From Bacteroidales bacterium (GTDB taxonomy: Bacteria > Bacteroidota > Bacteroidia > Bacteroidales > Paludibacteraceae): a stretch of 64,000 nt of DNA. Within the stretch, counting starts at the first letter, position 1. Each line of letters opens with the position of its first letter. A program made the translations under genes and the position numbers. The notes beneath the pieces are model-generated. The model had not been told where the DNA came from. It was given only the letters and a program-made list of their open reading frames with translations, and searched no databases. Positions 55,483 through 64,000 of the stretch are shown piece after piece. The DNA is taken from contig SUXE01000008.1 in NCBI GenBank assembly GCA_015061115.1, positions 126,098 to 190,097 on the forward strand, given 5' to 3'.

Positions 55483-55541
55483 CAAATATAAGCATTTTAG
55501 CAGAGCATATTTTATAAAAACCGATAAAAAAGATATATTTG
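55483..55541. promoter_or_regulatory. Divergent promoter region of pyrH and the M23 peptidase gene
   Basis: TATATTTG on the minus strand (55483-55490) faces pyrH; TATATTTG on the plus strand (55534-55541) faces the peptidase gene 28 bases later. No -33 boxes are clear. Confidence 0.5.
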
Positions 55542-55569
55542 CGTGTCAATTGTATAACTTAAAGAGAAA

Positions 55570-56535
55570 ATGGCTAAACCAATATATCATTTTGACCCGA
55601 AAACTATGACCTATTTCCGTATCGATAATAAGATACAGTATAGGATATCCAATATCATCTCGCACCTGGTGTCGAGTGTGTTTGCAGGATTGGCATGTTT
55701 CGTGTTATTTGTAATGTTGTTTGAGAGCCCTAACGAGAAGGTTCTTCGTAGTGAGAAGCTTGAGTTGGAGGCTCAGTATGAGTTGTTGAACTCGCAGATT
55801 GAGGAGATTCAGGAGGTGTTGACTGATATACAGCAGCGTGACGACAATTTGTATCGTGTCGTTGTGAATGCGGATCCTGTGCCTAGTGAGGCAAGGGAGA
55901 TTGACAAAACTTCTGTGAAGTATAAAGATTTGCGTGAGAAAACTTCTTCTGACATTGTTGTGCTTACTACCCAGAAAGTGGATGAGTTGCGTCGTAAACT
56001 ATACGTGCAGAGCAAATCATTCAATGAGGTGTTCGACGCTGCAAAGAATCATGAGGAGCGACTATTGCGCACTCCGTCTATCCAACCGGTGCTTAATAAG
56101 GATATGAAGCGTATGGCGTCTGGATACGGTATGCGTATCGACCCTATATACAAGACTCCTAAGTTCCATGCAGGAATGGACTTCTCCGGAGCCCACCGTT
56201 CGGAAATTTTCGCCACTGCCAAAGGTACACTTACGTTTGTTGGTTGGAAGCAGGGATATGGAAACTGTATGATTATCGACCACGGTTTTGGCTACGAGAC
56301 ACTATACGCCCACATGGATGGATTTAAGTTGAAGCGAGGACAGCAGGTCAACCGAGGTGATGTGATCGGTTATATGGGTAACACAGGTAAGAGTACAGGT
56401 ACGCACCTTCACTATGAGGTCCACTATAAAGGAAAAGTTACGGATCCACGAAACTACTATTTCCAGGATTTGAGTCCGGAGGAGTATGATGAGATGGTGC
56501 GTCTTACATCTAATAATGGTAACGTGTTTGACTAA
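55570..56535 (+). CDS. M23-family peptidoglycan endopeptidase
   Basis: 321 residues: a cytoplasmic N-terminus, one membrane segment (about 33-55), a coiled-coil stretch (about 58-165) and a LytM/M23 domain (about 180-300) with zinc ligands in FHAGMDFSG and THLHYEV. It is likely a membrane-anchored periplasmic enzyme, or an activator if catalytically weak, in cell-wall remodelling. Motifs look intact. Confidence 0.92.
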   Translation: MAKPIYHFDPKTMTYFRIDNKIQYRISNIISHLVSSVFAGLACFVLFVMLFESPNEKVLRSEKLELEAQYELLNSQIEEIQEVLTDIQQRDDNLYRVVVNADPVPSEAREIDKTSVKYKDLREKTSSDIVVLTTQKVDELRRKLYVQSKSFNEVFDAAKNHEERLLRTPSIQPVLNKDMKRMASGYGMRIDPIYKTPKFHAGMDFSGAHRSEIFATAKGTLTFVGWKQGYGNCMIIDHGFGYETLYAHMDGFKLKRGQQVNRGDVIGYMGNTGKSTGTHLHYEVHYKGKVTDPRNYYFQDLSPEEYDEMVRLTSNNGNVFD

Positions 56536-56546
56536 AACGATAAGGT

Positions 56547-56774
56547 ATGAACGAAGATCCAATTTTTTTTGTTGTGATTGGCTTGATTGCCGTCGCTTTT
56601 GGAGGCTACAACCTTTACGAGAAGATAAACAATCCAAAGCGATTTGAGAAAGCTGTGGAGACAACCGCAAAATTTATGGGGGATAATGTCAGCCGTGTTT
56701 GGCAGAACATCTCAAGAATATGGTTCCCTATTATTATAGGAGTTGTCAGTATTGTATTGGGAACATGTTTCTGA
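56547..56774 (+). CDS. Small two-pass membrane protein
   Basis: 75 residues with hydrophobic segments at about 6-21 and 58-74 and a charged middle. 11 bases after the M23 gene, so probably cotranscribed. Family not recognised. Confidence 0.65.
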   Translation: MNEDPIFFVVIGLIAVAFGGYNLYEKINNPKRFEKAVETTAKFMGDNVSRVWQNISRIWFPIIIGVVSIVLGTCF

Positions 56775-56921
56775 TACAGGCTAAGTTTGCATATTGTGTT
56801 GTGATATTCTAAATTAGGAAGAATGCAAGTCTTTATGATTTTAGATGATTAAGACTTATTTTTAGATTTTAGAAAAAGAATGACTAAATGTCATAGATGA
56901 CACACTGGAAATAGAATTGTC

Positions 56922-56951
56922 TGCCAAATTTGCAGTTTTGCAAGTTTGGCA
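56922..56951. promoter_or_regulatory. 13-bp palindrome upstream of grpE
   Basis: tgccaaatttgca (56922-56934) pairs with tgcaagtttggca (56939-56951) with one G-U. It is followed by aactttttg. It could be a terminator of the upstream unit or an operator for the heat-shock genes. It is not a CIRCE element. Confidence 0.55.
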
Positions 56952-57008
56952 AACTTTTTGATTACGCTTAAATGTATATTTTGATAACGGATAAAAATTA
57001 GTGATATT

Positions 57009-57623
57009 ATGGCAGAAGATAATAATATAGAAGAACAGAAAGTAGAAAACGCAGAAGAGCAGACTGTGGAGAATGCAGCTGAGGCAACAGCAGCAGACAA
57101 CGCAGCGTCTGAAGCAACAGAGGCGACAGCTGAAGAAGCGGAGACTGCGACAGCGGAACCTGTTGACGAGAGAGATGCGAGAATCGCGGAGTTGGAAGCT
57201 CAGGTTGCGGCTCAGAAAGACCAATATTTGCGTCTTTACGCAGAATTTGATAATTATAAGAAACGTACATTGAAGGAGAAGGCGGAGTTGATCCAGACTG
57301 CCGGTAAAAATGTGCTTGAGCAGATGCTTCCGCTTATCGACGATGTTGAGAGAGCTATGGCGTCAGTGAAGACTGCTGAATCTGTGGATGGAGTGAAAGA
57401 AGGAGTTGATCTGATTTATAATAAGTTTGTGAAATTCCTTGATAGTAACAATGTAAAAGAAATAGAGACTGTAGGCTTGCCCTTCAATACCGACTTTCAT
57501 GAGGCAGTTGCGCAAGTGCCCATGGGAGAAGATAAAAAAGGTGTTGTCATCGACTGTACTCAGAAAGGTTATGTCATGGGTGAGAAGGTCGTGAGATTTG
57601 CCAAAGTCGTAATAGGAGCATAA
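57009..57623 (+). CDS. grpE: Nucleotide exchange factor GrpE
   Basis: 204 residues. An acidic Ala/Glu/Thr-rich N-terminal tail (about 1-60), then a long helix ([25 protein letters not shown] in part) and a C-terminal beta domain with FHEAVAQVP and [16 protein letters not shown]. It drives ADP release from DnaK. dnaJ starts 4 bases after the stop; dnaK is not in this window. Confidence 0.96.
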   Translation: MAEDNNIEEQKVENAEEQTVENAAEATAADNAASEATEATAEEAETATAEPVDERDARIAELEAQVAAQKDQYLRLYAEFDNYKKRTLKEKAELIQTAGKNVLEQMLPLIDDVERAMASVKTAESVDGVKEGVDLIYNKFVKFLDSNNVKEIETVGLPFNTDFHEAVAQVPMGEDKKGVVIDCTQKGYVMGEKVVRFAKVVIGA

Positions 57624-57627
57624 AGTC

Positions 57628-58788
57628 ATGGCAGAAAAGAGAGATTACTACGAAGTGCTTGGCGTTTCAAAGACAGCCACAGCAGAAGAGTTGAAAAAAG
57701 CATACCGTAAGAAGGCTATCCAGTATCATCCTGACAGAAACCCTGACAATCCAGAGGCAGAGGCTAAGTTCAAGGAAGCGGCAGAAGCTTATGAAGTATT
57801 GAGCGACGAGAATAAACGTGCGAGATACGACAAGTATGGTCATGCTGGACTTGATGACCAGGGTGGCTTCGGTGGAGGCGGCTTCGGTGGAGGAATGTCA
57901 ATGGAAGACATTTTCTCTCAGTTCGGTGATATTTTCGGTGGAGCATTCGGAGGTGCATTTGGTGGCGGCTTCGGCGGTGGTGGCGGTCGTGTCACACGTC
58001 GTGGTGGCGATTTGCGTGTTAGAGTGAGGGTCACTTTGAAAGACGTTATGAACGGAGTCGAGAAGACGGTGAAGTTGAAACGTAATGAGGAGTGCTCTGA
58101 GTGTAATGGAACTGGTTCGGCAGACGGACAGACAACGACATGTCAGACTTGTGGTGGTAAGGGAGTTGTATATAGAGTGCAGCGTACTATCATGGGTCAG
58201 ATGAGAACACAGTCTTATTGCCCAGATTGTAATGGAGAAGGACAGATAGTCAAGAACAAATGTAAGTGTTGTGGTGGCTCTGGAGTAGTACAGAAAGAGG
58301 CGACAGTTAAGTTCAAGATTCCAGCAGGAGTTCAGGACGGTATGAGCCTACGTGTCCCAGGTGCCGGAAATGCAGCAGGTAGAGGAGGCGAGAAAGGTAA
58401 TTTGATTGTTCAGATTGAAGAGGAGCAGGATCCAGATTTGTTCCGTGACAACGAGGACTTGATCTACAACGCATTGATTCCGCTTCCAATGGCAGTTTGT
58501 GGCGGTAAGATCGAGGTTCCAACGGTAGACGGAAAGAAGTGTGAAGTCAAGATAGAGCCAGGCACAACACATGGTAAGTTGTTGAGAGTGAAGGGTAAGG
58601 GATTGCCACGTTTGAATGCCTATGGCACTGGAGATCTGTTGGTTTATGTCAGCGTATTCATTCCAAAGAACTTGTCGAAGGACGAGAAAAAGGAGATGGA
58701 GAAGTTGATGGACAGCGATGGATTCAAACCAAAAGCATCCGACTACGAAGAATCGAAAAAAATGATGGTAAAGATGTTCCGCGGTTGA
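57628..58788 (+). CDS. dnaJ: Chaperone DnaJ
   Basis: 386 residues: J domain with HPD ([10 protein letters not shown]), a Gly/Phe-rich linker (about 75-120), four CxxCxGxG zinc repeats ([32 protein letters not shown]) and C-terminal substrate-binding domains. It hands clients to DnaK and stimulates its ATPase. Operon with grpE. Confidence 0.98.
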   Translation: MAEKRDYYEVLGVSKTATAEELKKAYRKKAIQYHPDRNPDNPEAEAKFKEAAEAYEVLSDENKRARYDKYGHAGLDDQGGFGGGGFGGGMSMEDIFSQFGDIFGGAFGGAFGGGFGGGGGRVTRRGGDLRVRVRVTLKDVMNGVEKTVKLKRNEECSECNGTGSADGQTTTCQTCGGKGVVYRVQRTIMGQMRTQSYCPDCNGEGQIVKNKCKCCGGSGVVQKEATVKFKIPAGVQDGMSLRVPGAGNAAGRGGEKGNLIVQIEEEQDPDLFRDNEDLIYNALIPLPMAVCGGKIEVPTVDGKKCEVKIEPGTTHGKLLRVKGKGLPRLNAYGTGDLLVYVSVFIPKNLSKDEKKEMEKLMDSDGFKPKASDYEESKKMMVKMFRG

Positions 58789-58868
58789 TAACTCGGTCAA
58801 AAAAGCATTTTTACAACATGTTTTTAAAAATAGTCTAATAAATATACACACATTTTCAAAAAAGTGTT

Positions 58869-58876
58869 TACCTTTG
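58869..58876 (+). promoter_or_regulatory. Candidate -7 box of the MORN-protein gene
   Basis: TACCTTTG fits TAnnTTTG, about 30 bases before ATG 58907. It overlaps the longer alternative start 58874, favouring the shorter protein. Confidence 0.45.
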
Positions 58877-58906
58877 GCACTGTTGTTTGAAAAGTTAAGC
58901 AATATT

Positions 58907-59377
58907 ATGAAGATAAAGGTTTTATTTATCGCGATTGTTTCGCTAATGATGTTCAGTGTAGATGCATATTCTCAGTGTAAGGGAAAATGTAGAAACGGTA
59001 AGGGTATCTACACATTTGAAGATGGCGAAGTGTACGATGGACAATTCGTAGACGGACAGTTTGAGGGAAAAGGAACATATTCCTATAATTCCGGCGCAAA
59101 ATACACTGGAGAGTTCAAGGCTGGAAAACGCCACGGTAAGGGTACTTATGTATATCCTACTGGTGATATCTACACTGGTGACTTTGTTGACGGTATGCCA
59201 AGTGGCACTGGAGTGTACAGTTTCGCAAATGGAGACCGTTACGAAGGCGAGTTCCTTGAGGGTAAGAGAAATGGACAGGGTGTCTACATCTTTGCTAGCG
59301 GAACAAAACAAACTGGTGTTTTCGAAAATTCGTACATGATCGAGGAGATTTCAATCGAGCGTGTGAAGAAACAGTAA
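58907..59377 (+). CDS. Secreted MORN-repeat protein
   Basis: 156 residues. Signal peptide about 1-22 (VDAYSQ), then five or six MORN repeats of about 23 residues (GEVYDGQFVDGQFEGKGTY, AKYTGEFKAGKRHGKGTYVY, GDIYTGDFVDGMPSGTGVY, DRYEGEFLEGKRNGQGVYIF). The repeats form a beta-sheet scaffold; the binding partner is unknown. It is followed by a strong terminator. Confidence 0.9.
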   Translation: MKIKVLFIAIVSLMMFSVDAYSQCKGKCRNGKGIYTFEDGEVYDGQFVDGQFEGKGTYSYNSGAKYTGEFKAGKRHGKGTYVYPTGDIYTGDFVDGMPSGTGVYSFANGDRYEGEFLEGKRNGQGVYIFASGTKQTGVFENSYMIEEISIERVKKQ

Positions 59378-59411
59378 GAAAACAATTTAGTTTATAATAA
59401 TCTCACCTTGC

Positions 59412-59444
59412 GGGTTTGTAAAGATTCTTTACAAACCCTTTTTT
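59412..59444 (+). terminator. Terminator after the MORN-protein gene
   Basis: A perfect 12-bp stem: gggtttgtaaag (59412-59423) and ctttacaaaccc (59427-59438), followed by T6. Confidence 0.95.
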
Positions 59445-59481
59445 ATGTCTTATAGTCAAAATTGACTGTGTCCTAGCTTAT

Positions 59482-59690
59482 ACGTGAGTTCGATGGAATT
59501 AAAATATTATAGTAGGAGAAAATGATAGTTGGTGCGTCATAAATGAGGATTGTTAAGGACGGAACGTCCTAACCCTCCCAACTTGCGAGCCGTAGGCGAG
59601 CGCATATAGGTAGAACAAACAAAGAAACTCGGAGTCTTAAGAGAACAAATTTTCTTTTTATAAGAAGAGATTGAAATCAAACATTATCTG
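59482..59690. repeat. Dispersed TIR-bounded repeat, copy C
   Basis: Starts with acgtgagttcgatggaa (59482-59498), matching the end of copy B, then gtcataaatgaggattgtta, a small hairpin aggacg/cgtcct (59556-59561, 59565-59570), ctaaccct and gcgagccgtaggcgagcgc, in the same order as copy B reversed. The far end has no recognisable inverted repeat. Confidence 0.75.
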
Positions 59691-59710
59691 GAATAATATC
59701 AATTTTTTGA

Positions 59711-59790
59711 CCGCTCGTCCTTTGGACTCGCGGAAGAGAGGTGGGGTTAGGGCGTTCCGCCCTTAACAATCCTCGTAAAAATCGCCCTAA
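59711..59790. repeat. Dispersed repeat fragment, copy D (inverted)
   Basis: Core fragment in the opposite direction to copy C: cgctcgtcctttggactcgc, gggtta, hairpin agggcg/cgccct (59749-59754, 59758-59763), ttaacaatcctc. No terminal inverted repeat is seen. With copy C it fills the gap between the MORN gene and tcdA. Confidence 0.7.
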
Positions 59791-59872
59791 ATTAATAGAC
59801 ATTTCGTAAATGATTAATCATTTCCATGATCGTATGGGCTGGTTTCAAACCTGTCCGCAATAGGATTCATAA

Positions 59873-60652
59873 TCAAACAGAAACAGCGTCAGTAATGTCT
59901 TCGCCTCTTATTGTTTTCATCACCTCATTCACCACAACATTAGTGATCATGAAACCGAATATTCCGGTGATGTGGATGAGGGATCCGTTCACCTGTTTCG
60001 CTGAAGATTTGTCCTCCTCTGTCAGGTATTCGTCTCGACGGTATGGGATTTCAGGGGAGTAGATGCATTTGAATTTATGCTTAGGCATTGTCTTGAATTT
60101 CTTGAACCTTTTGCGGATAGCCGCAGCCAACGGACATCCCATAACCTTCCAGAATTCCGCTATTGATATTTGTGTGGCGTCTATTTTTGACGCTGCTCCC
60201 ATCGATGATACGAAAATCTTGTCATCATACGATGATGCTTCCAAAATCAACGCTGCTTTGTTTGTCAGACTGTCTATCGCGTCTATGATGATGTCGTAAT
60301 CGGCAAGGTGGAAATCGGCTTGGTCTGCCTGTGTATATGCCTTGTCTAAGACTGTCACATTGGCATCTTTGTTGATCGACAACAGACGTTCCTTCACCAC
60401 TTCAGTCTTCTTCTTTCCGATTGTAGTGGAAAGTGCCGGCATCTGACGGTTGATGTTTGTCGCGTTCACTGTGTCGCAGTCGACAATTGTCATGTTGGTG
60501 AACCCTGTGCGGAACAGACTCTCTGCACACCAGCTTCCAACTCCTCCAAGCCCTAGCACAATAACTTTCAGTTCGCCTGCTTTCTTTACAAAATCCTCAC
60601 CCAACACAAGGTTGACGCGGTGAAAGATGTCGTTGTTGATATCGTTTGCCAT
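59873..60652 (-). CDS. tcdA: tRNA threonylcarbamoyladenosine dehydratase
   Basis: 259-residue E1-like (ThiF/MoeB fold) enzyme: ATP-binding GLGGVGSWCAESL near residue 34, the DCDTVNATNINRQ motif near 58, and a C-terminal stretch with FGFMITNVVVNEVM. TcdA uses ATP to cyclise t6A37 of tRNAs to ct6A. The CxxC zinc motifs of MoeB-type enzymes are absent, fitting TcdA. It follows the ClC gene on the same strand by 17 bases. Confidence 0.93.
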   Translation of the reverse strand: MANDINNDIFHRVNLVLGEDFVKKAGELKVIVLGLGGVGSWCAESLFRTGFTNMTIVDCDTVNATNINRQMPALSTTIGKKKTEVVKERLLSINKDANVTVLDKAYTQADQADFHLADYDIIIDAIDSLTNKAALILEASSYDDKIFVSSMGAASKIDATQISIAEFWKVMGCPLAAAIRKRFKKFKTMPKHKFKCIYSPEIPYRRDEYLTEEDKSSAKQVNGSLIHITGIFGFMITNVVVNEVMKTIRGEDITDAVSV

Positions 60653-60669
60653 ATAGCATTTAAGTTGCG

Positions 60670-62448
60670 TTATTCCTCAGAAAGCTGAACAATTATATTG
60701 CGGTATTCGTTGAATATTTTTGCCTTCGATACGAAACCGACGTAGATTCCATTTTCTGCAACTGGAAGATCCCATGCGTGAGTACTCTCAAATTTCTTCA
60801 TTACGGATTCCATGGAATCGTGTATAGAAAGAATTGCGGGAGGCGCTGTCATAAGGTCGCTCACCTGGAATTTTGTATATAGTTCTGGGCGGAACATGAC
60901 GTTGCGGATCTCATCAAGTGTGATGATTCCTATTAATTGTCCATTTTTGTTTAATACAGGATAGATATTTTTCTTTGTGCGAGAAATGACCTTCACCAAC
61001 TCTTCAAGATACATGTCTGGATGCAATTTCTGTAAATCCTGCTCTATGACGTCGTCCATTTTTAGGAGTGTAAGAACAGTCTTGTCTTTGTGATGGGTGA
61101 GAAGTTCTCCTTTTAGGGCAAGACGTTGCGCATACAGACTGTGTGGCTCAAATGCGATGATGGTCATGTATGCCACGGTCGCCGTGATCATCAGGCTCAC
61201 GAAGAGTCCGTATCCTCCCGTCAACTCGGCGATAAGGAATGTGCCTGTAAGAGGAGCGTGCATAACTCCGGCCATCACGCCAGCCATTCCTGCCAAAGCG
61301 AAATTCTTCTCGGGTATACGAACCCATTGTGTATAGTTTAGCAGCATTGCCATCAGATAACCTGTGATACAGCCTACGAATAGACTTGGAGCGAAGATTC
61401 CTCCTGTTCCTCCAGCACAGTTTGTGGCTGCTGAGGCGAAGATCTTGAGCATCACAAGTAGTCCTAGGAAAAGGAAGAGCATCCAGAAATGGTCTCTGAA
61501 CTGATAGAATGCACTGTTTTCTGTTACTCTCACTGCGTCATTGTCGAGTAGGGCAGTGATGGTTGTATAGCCTTCACCATAAAGAGGAGGAAGAAGGAAA
61601 ATCAGCACGCTTAACATGATACCACCGATCACCATTTTGTGGGTTGGGGATTGTACGGAGCCGAAACTGGCCTCCAATTTTGTCATTCCGCGTGTGAAAT
61701 ATAAAGAGACGAATCCACATAACACTCCAAGCACGATATAAAATGGAGTTCTTGTCGGAGTGAATGGGTCGTTGATGGTGAAACCGAACATGAAATCAGA
61801 ACCAGAAAGAAAGTATGTCACCACACTTGCTGTGATTGATGAAATAAGCAAAGGAATGATGGTTGACATTGTAAGGTCGAGAAGCAAAACTTCCAATGTG
61901 AACAACACTCCTGTAATTGGAGCCTTAAAGATTCCGGCCACAGCCGCAGAGGCACCGCAACCTACAAGGAGCATCAATGTCTTTCTGTCCATTTTGAACG
62001 CTTTGCCAAGGTTTGATCCGATAGCTGAACCAGTAAGTACAATCGGGGCCTCGGCTCCGACTGATCCTCCGAATCCGATGGTCAGTGAACTGGCAACAAG
62101 AGACGACCACATATTGTGGGCTTTGATGACTGCTTTCCTTTGTGAAATGGCATACAGGATTTTTGTCACTCCGTGGCTGATGTCATCTTTCACTATATAA
62201 CGGACAAATGTGCTTGCAAGAAAAATTCCGACAATCGGCATCACAAAGAAAAGGTAGTTGACATCGCTTGCTTCCACCGCATTCTTTGCCACTTCGTGTA
62301 GATATTCAATGATGCTTTTCAAAACATGGGCGGCCAAGGCACAAAACAATCCGACAAAAACACTTAATATCATTGTGAAGTATTTCGCCGAAATCGCATG
62401 CTCTCTCCAAACCAAGAATTGTTGAAACCTATGTTGTAAATTATGCAT
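60670..62448 (-). CDS. ClC-family chloride channel/antiporter with CBS domains
   Basis: 592 residues from ATG 62448. About 10-12 membrane helices (about 20-430) with the ClC selectivity-filter motifs: GSVGAEAPIVLTGS (in place of the common GREGP; the gating-type Glu is kept) and GGIFAPSLFVG. Two C-terminal CBS domains (about 460-590) may sense nucleotides. It moves chloride, or exchanges it for protons, across the inner membrane. The longer frame to 62586 is unlikely since a -7 box (TAAATTTG, minus strand, 62508-62515) lies inside it. Confidence 0.9.
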   Translation of the reverse strand: MHNLQHRFQQFLVWREHAISAKYFTMILSVFVGLFCALAAHVLKSIIEYLHEVAKNAVEASDVNYLFFVMPIVGIFLASTFVRYIVKDDISHGVTKILYAISQRKAVIKAHNMWSSLVASSLTIGFGGSVGAEAPIVLTGSAIGSNLGKAFKMDRKTLMLLVGCGASAAVAGIFKAPITGVLFTLEVLLLDLTMSTIIPLLISSITASVVTYFLSGSDFMFGFTINDPFTPTRTPFYIVLGVLCGFVSLYFTRGMTKLEASFGSVQSPTHKMVIGGIMLSVLIFLLPPLYGEGYTTITALLDNDAVRVTENSAFYQFRDHFWMLFLFLGLLVMLKIFASAATNCAGGTGGIFAPSLFVGCITGYLMAMLLNYTQWVRIPEKNFALAGMAGVMAGVMHAPLTGTFLIAELTGGYGLFVSLMITATVAYMTIIAFEPHSLYAQRLALKGELLTHHKDKTVLTLLKMDDVIEQDLQKLHPDMYLEELVKVISRTKKNIYPVLNKNGQLIGIITLDEIRNVMFRPELYTKFQVSDLMTAPPAILSIHDSMESVMKKFESTHAWDLPVAENGIYVGFVSKAKIFNEYRNIIVQLSEE

Positions 62449-62507
62449 TTCTGTAGTTTTATTTTCTTCCTTCGTTTTTCCAAGAAGCGACGGAATTATG
62501 AGAACAA

Positions 62508-62515
62508 CAAATTTA
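62508..62515 (-). promoter_or_regulatory. Candidate -7 box of the ClC-tcdA operon
   Basis: Minus-strand TAAATTTG matches TAnnTTTG about 60 bases before the ClC start codon. No good -33 box was found. Confidence 0.45.
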
Positions 62516-62694
62516 CAACTATTTTTCCAATCAGACTCCCCGTCTGCCCCTTTTTTTATAATAAAAGAGTTTTTTTGTGCTGACATGATATTCTTTTCCC
62601 ATCTTTTTTTATAATTTTACAGAATATAAGGTTAATTGCGGCAGAATGTCGATTCCGTTCGTCTACATTCTTATGTAATAATAAAGATAGTGAT

Positions 62695-64000
62695 ATGGCA
62701 GCAAATTGGGTGTATACATCTCTTACCGAAGAGCAAAATAAACAGAGGGATCTGATGTCTGATGAACTAGGCATCAGTTCGATCCTTTGTCAACTTCTTG
62801 TGCGTCGTGGCATCACGACGGTGGAGGCTGCCAAAAAGTTCTTCCGTCCTCGTATTGAAGACCTTCATGATCCGTTCCTTATGAATGATATGGATAAGGC
62901 GGTGGATCGTCTGAACCAAGCGATGGGCAAGAAGGAACGTATCCTTATATATGGAGATTATGATGTAGACGGAATTACTGCCGTCGCCCTTGTCTACAAA
63001 TACTTGAAATTCAACTATTCGTATGTCGATTTTTATATTCCGGACAGATATGTCGAGGGAAGTGGAATCTCATACTTAGGTATTGACTATGCCGCCGAGA
63101 CTAATGTGAAACTGATCATTGCTCTCGACTGTGGAATCAAGGCTGTAGACAAAGTGAACTACGCTAAGGAGAAGGGTATTGATTTTATCATCTGCGACCA
63201 TCATACGCCAGATGATAATCTGCCTGACGCTATTGCGGTGCTCGACCCTAAACGTGCGGATTCAACATATCCGGATTCCAACCTGTCTGCCTGTGGTGTC
63301 GGATTCAAACTTATGCAGGCATTTGCGTTGAACAATGGCATTTCGCCAGACACTCTTACTGATCTTTTTGATCTTACAGCGGTAAGTATCGCATCTGATA
63401 TTGTTCCGATCATCGGAGAAAACAGAATCTTGGCTTATTATGGATTGAAACAACTAAATTCCAATCCAAGCCTTGGTTTGAAATGTATCATCGACGTGTG
63501 TGGCTTGACCGGCAAGGAGATAACGATATCCGATATAGTGTTTAAGATAGGCCCACGTCTGAATGCATCAGGACGAATTAAGACTGCTTCCGAGGCAGTT
63601 GAACTTTTGATATCCAAAGAGTTGACATTCGCACGTGAGAAGAGCGACTGCATTGACAAATACAACCAGCAGAGAAAAGATCTTGACAAGAGCGTGACGG
63701 ATGAGGCCATCGCTCAACTGGAGGACAAAAAAGAGGAGCTTGACAGCAGCAACTCAATCGTGATATATAATCCGAACTGGAATCAGGGAGTTATCGGTAT
63801 TGTTGCTTCTCGTTTGACAGAGCTACATTACAAGCCGACAATTGTGTTGACGTATTCGCAGGAAAACAATCTTGCTACAGGTTCTGGACGTTCAGTGTCT
63901 GGATTCGATTTATATAAGGCAATAGAGAATTGCAGTGACCTGCTTGAGAATTTCGGAGGTCACATGTATGCTGTCGGATTACGCATGAAGCCGGAGAACG
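62695..64000 (+). CDS. recJ: Single-stranded-DNA exonuclease RecJ, 3' end cut by window edge
   Basis: The first 435 codons of a gene that continues past the window; no stop is reached. The start at 62695 gives MAANWVYTSLTEEQNKQRDL. The DHH phosphoesterase motifs are present: YGDYDVDGITAVAL near residue 88 and IICDHHTP near 167, plus GGHMYAVGLRM at the window end (DHHA1 region). RecJ degrades single-stranded DNA 5' to 3' in recombination and mismatch repair. Divergent from the ClC gene. Confidence 0.95.
   Translation, partial: MAANWVYTSLTEEQNKQRDLMSDELGISSILCQLLVRRGITTVEAAKKFFRPRIEDLHDPFLMNDMDKAVDRLNQAMGKKERILIYGDYDVDGITAVALVYKYLKFNYSYVDFYIPDRYVEGSGISYLGIDYAAETNVKLIIALDCGIKAVDKVNYAKEKGIDFIICDHHTPDDNLPDAIAVLDPKRADSTYPDSNLSACGVGFKLMQAFALNNGISPDTLTDLFDLTAVSIASDIVPIIGENRILAYYGLKQLNSNPSLGLKCIIDVCGLTGKEITISDIVFKIGPRLNASGRIKTASEAVELLISKELTFAREKSDCIDKYNQQRKDLDKSVTDEAIAQLEDKKEELDSSNSIVIYNPNWNQGVIGIVASRLTELHYKPTIVLTYSQENNLATGSGRSVSGFDLYKAIENCSDLLENFGGHMYAVGLRMKPEN

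Noticed and set aside
56922-56951. CIRCE heat-shock element
   Set aside because: The palindrome does not match TTAGCACTC-N9-GAGTGCTAA.

Overview
The window is a 64 kb piece of a Bacteroidales-type chromosome (phylum Bacteroidota). The evidence is type IX secretion (T9SS) material: a PorP/SprF protein, OmpA proteins with PD40 repeats, and secreted proteins ending in T9SS sorting domains. Many genes also carry promoters of the Bacteroidota form TTTG, about 19-22 bases, TAnnTTTG. I cannot place it below order level. Most of the window is ordinary chromosome. The AT-rich accessory patches are at 5.0-8.9, 23.7-25.8, 37.9-38.4, 52.4-53.9 and 59.4-59.9 kb.

Layout: 0-5 kb holds a partial PorE-like OmpA protein, thyA, dnaN, a DnaQ-like exonuclease and trmN6. 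5-8.9 kb is an AT-rich run of unknown exported proteins beginning next to a dispersed repeat. 9-14 kb has a YjbR protein, an OmpA/PorP pair and an MFS carrier. 13.9-18.7 kb has parC, a TonB_C-like protein and radA. 18.8-23.8 kb has a UDP-glucuronate-epimerase-like gene and carB, which has a candidate attenuator leader. 23.9-25.8 kb is a small island with a DUF6884-like gene, a GIY-YIG nuclease gene, a second copy of the carB tail plus terminator, and repeats. 25.8-38 kb has a secreted GH16 enzyme, an S41 protease, a sugar nucleotidyltransferase, an Lrp regulator, a three-domain MMPL/acyltransferase/methyltransferase protein, a heptamer tandem repeat, an Ala-rich lipoprotein and a second S41 protease. 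37.9-38.3 kb holds a frameshifted MazF-like toxin remnant. 38.5-42.9 kb is a single-chain CarA-CarB carbamoyl phosphate synthase. 43-51 kb has rpsF-rpsR-rplI, Lrp, cysS, a T9SS cargo protein, rnr and a lipoprotein. 51.4-56.8 kb has a ketopantoate-reductase-like gene, unknown exported proteins, nudC, pyrH and an M23 peptidase. 57-59.4 kb has grpE-dnaJ and a MORN protein. 59.8-64 kb has tcdA, a ClC channel and recJ, which runs off the end.

How the genes connect: pyrimidine and nucleotide supply recurs (thyA, two carbamoyl phosphate synthases, pyrH), as do DNA replication and repair (dnaN, exonuclease, parC, radA, recJ) and envelope/T9SS export. The observations most worth checking are the carB leader, which looks like a UTP-sensing transcription-translation attenuator; the duplicated carB 3' end flanking a two-gene nuclease island; the family of terminal-inverted-repeat elements whose internal stem covaries between copies; the fused CarAB; and the broken mazF-like gene. 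All calls come from reading the sequence; no database search was run.
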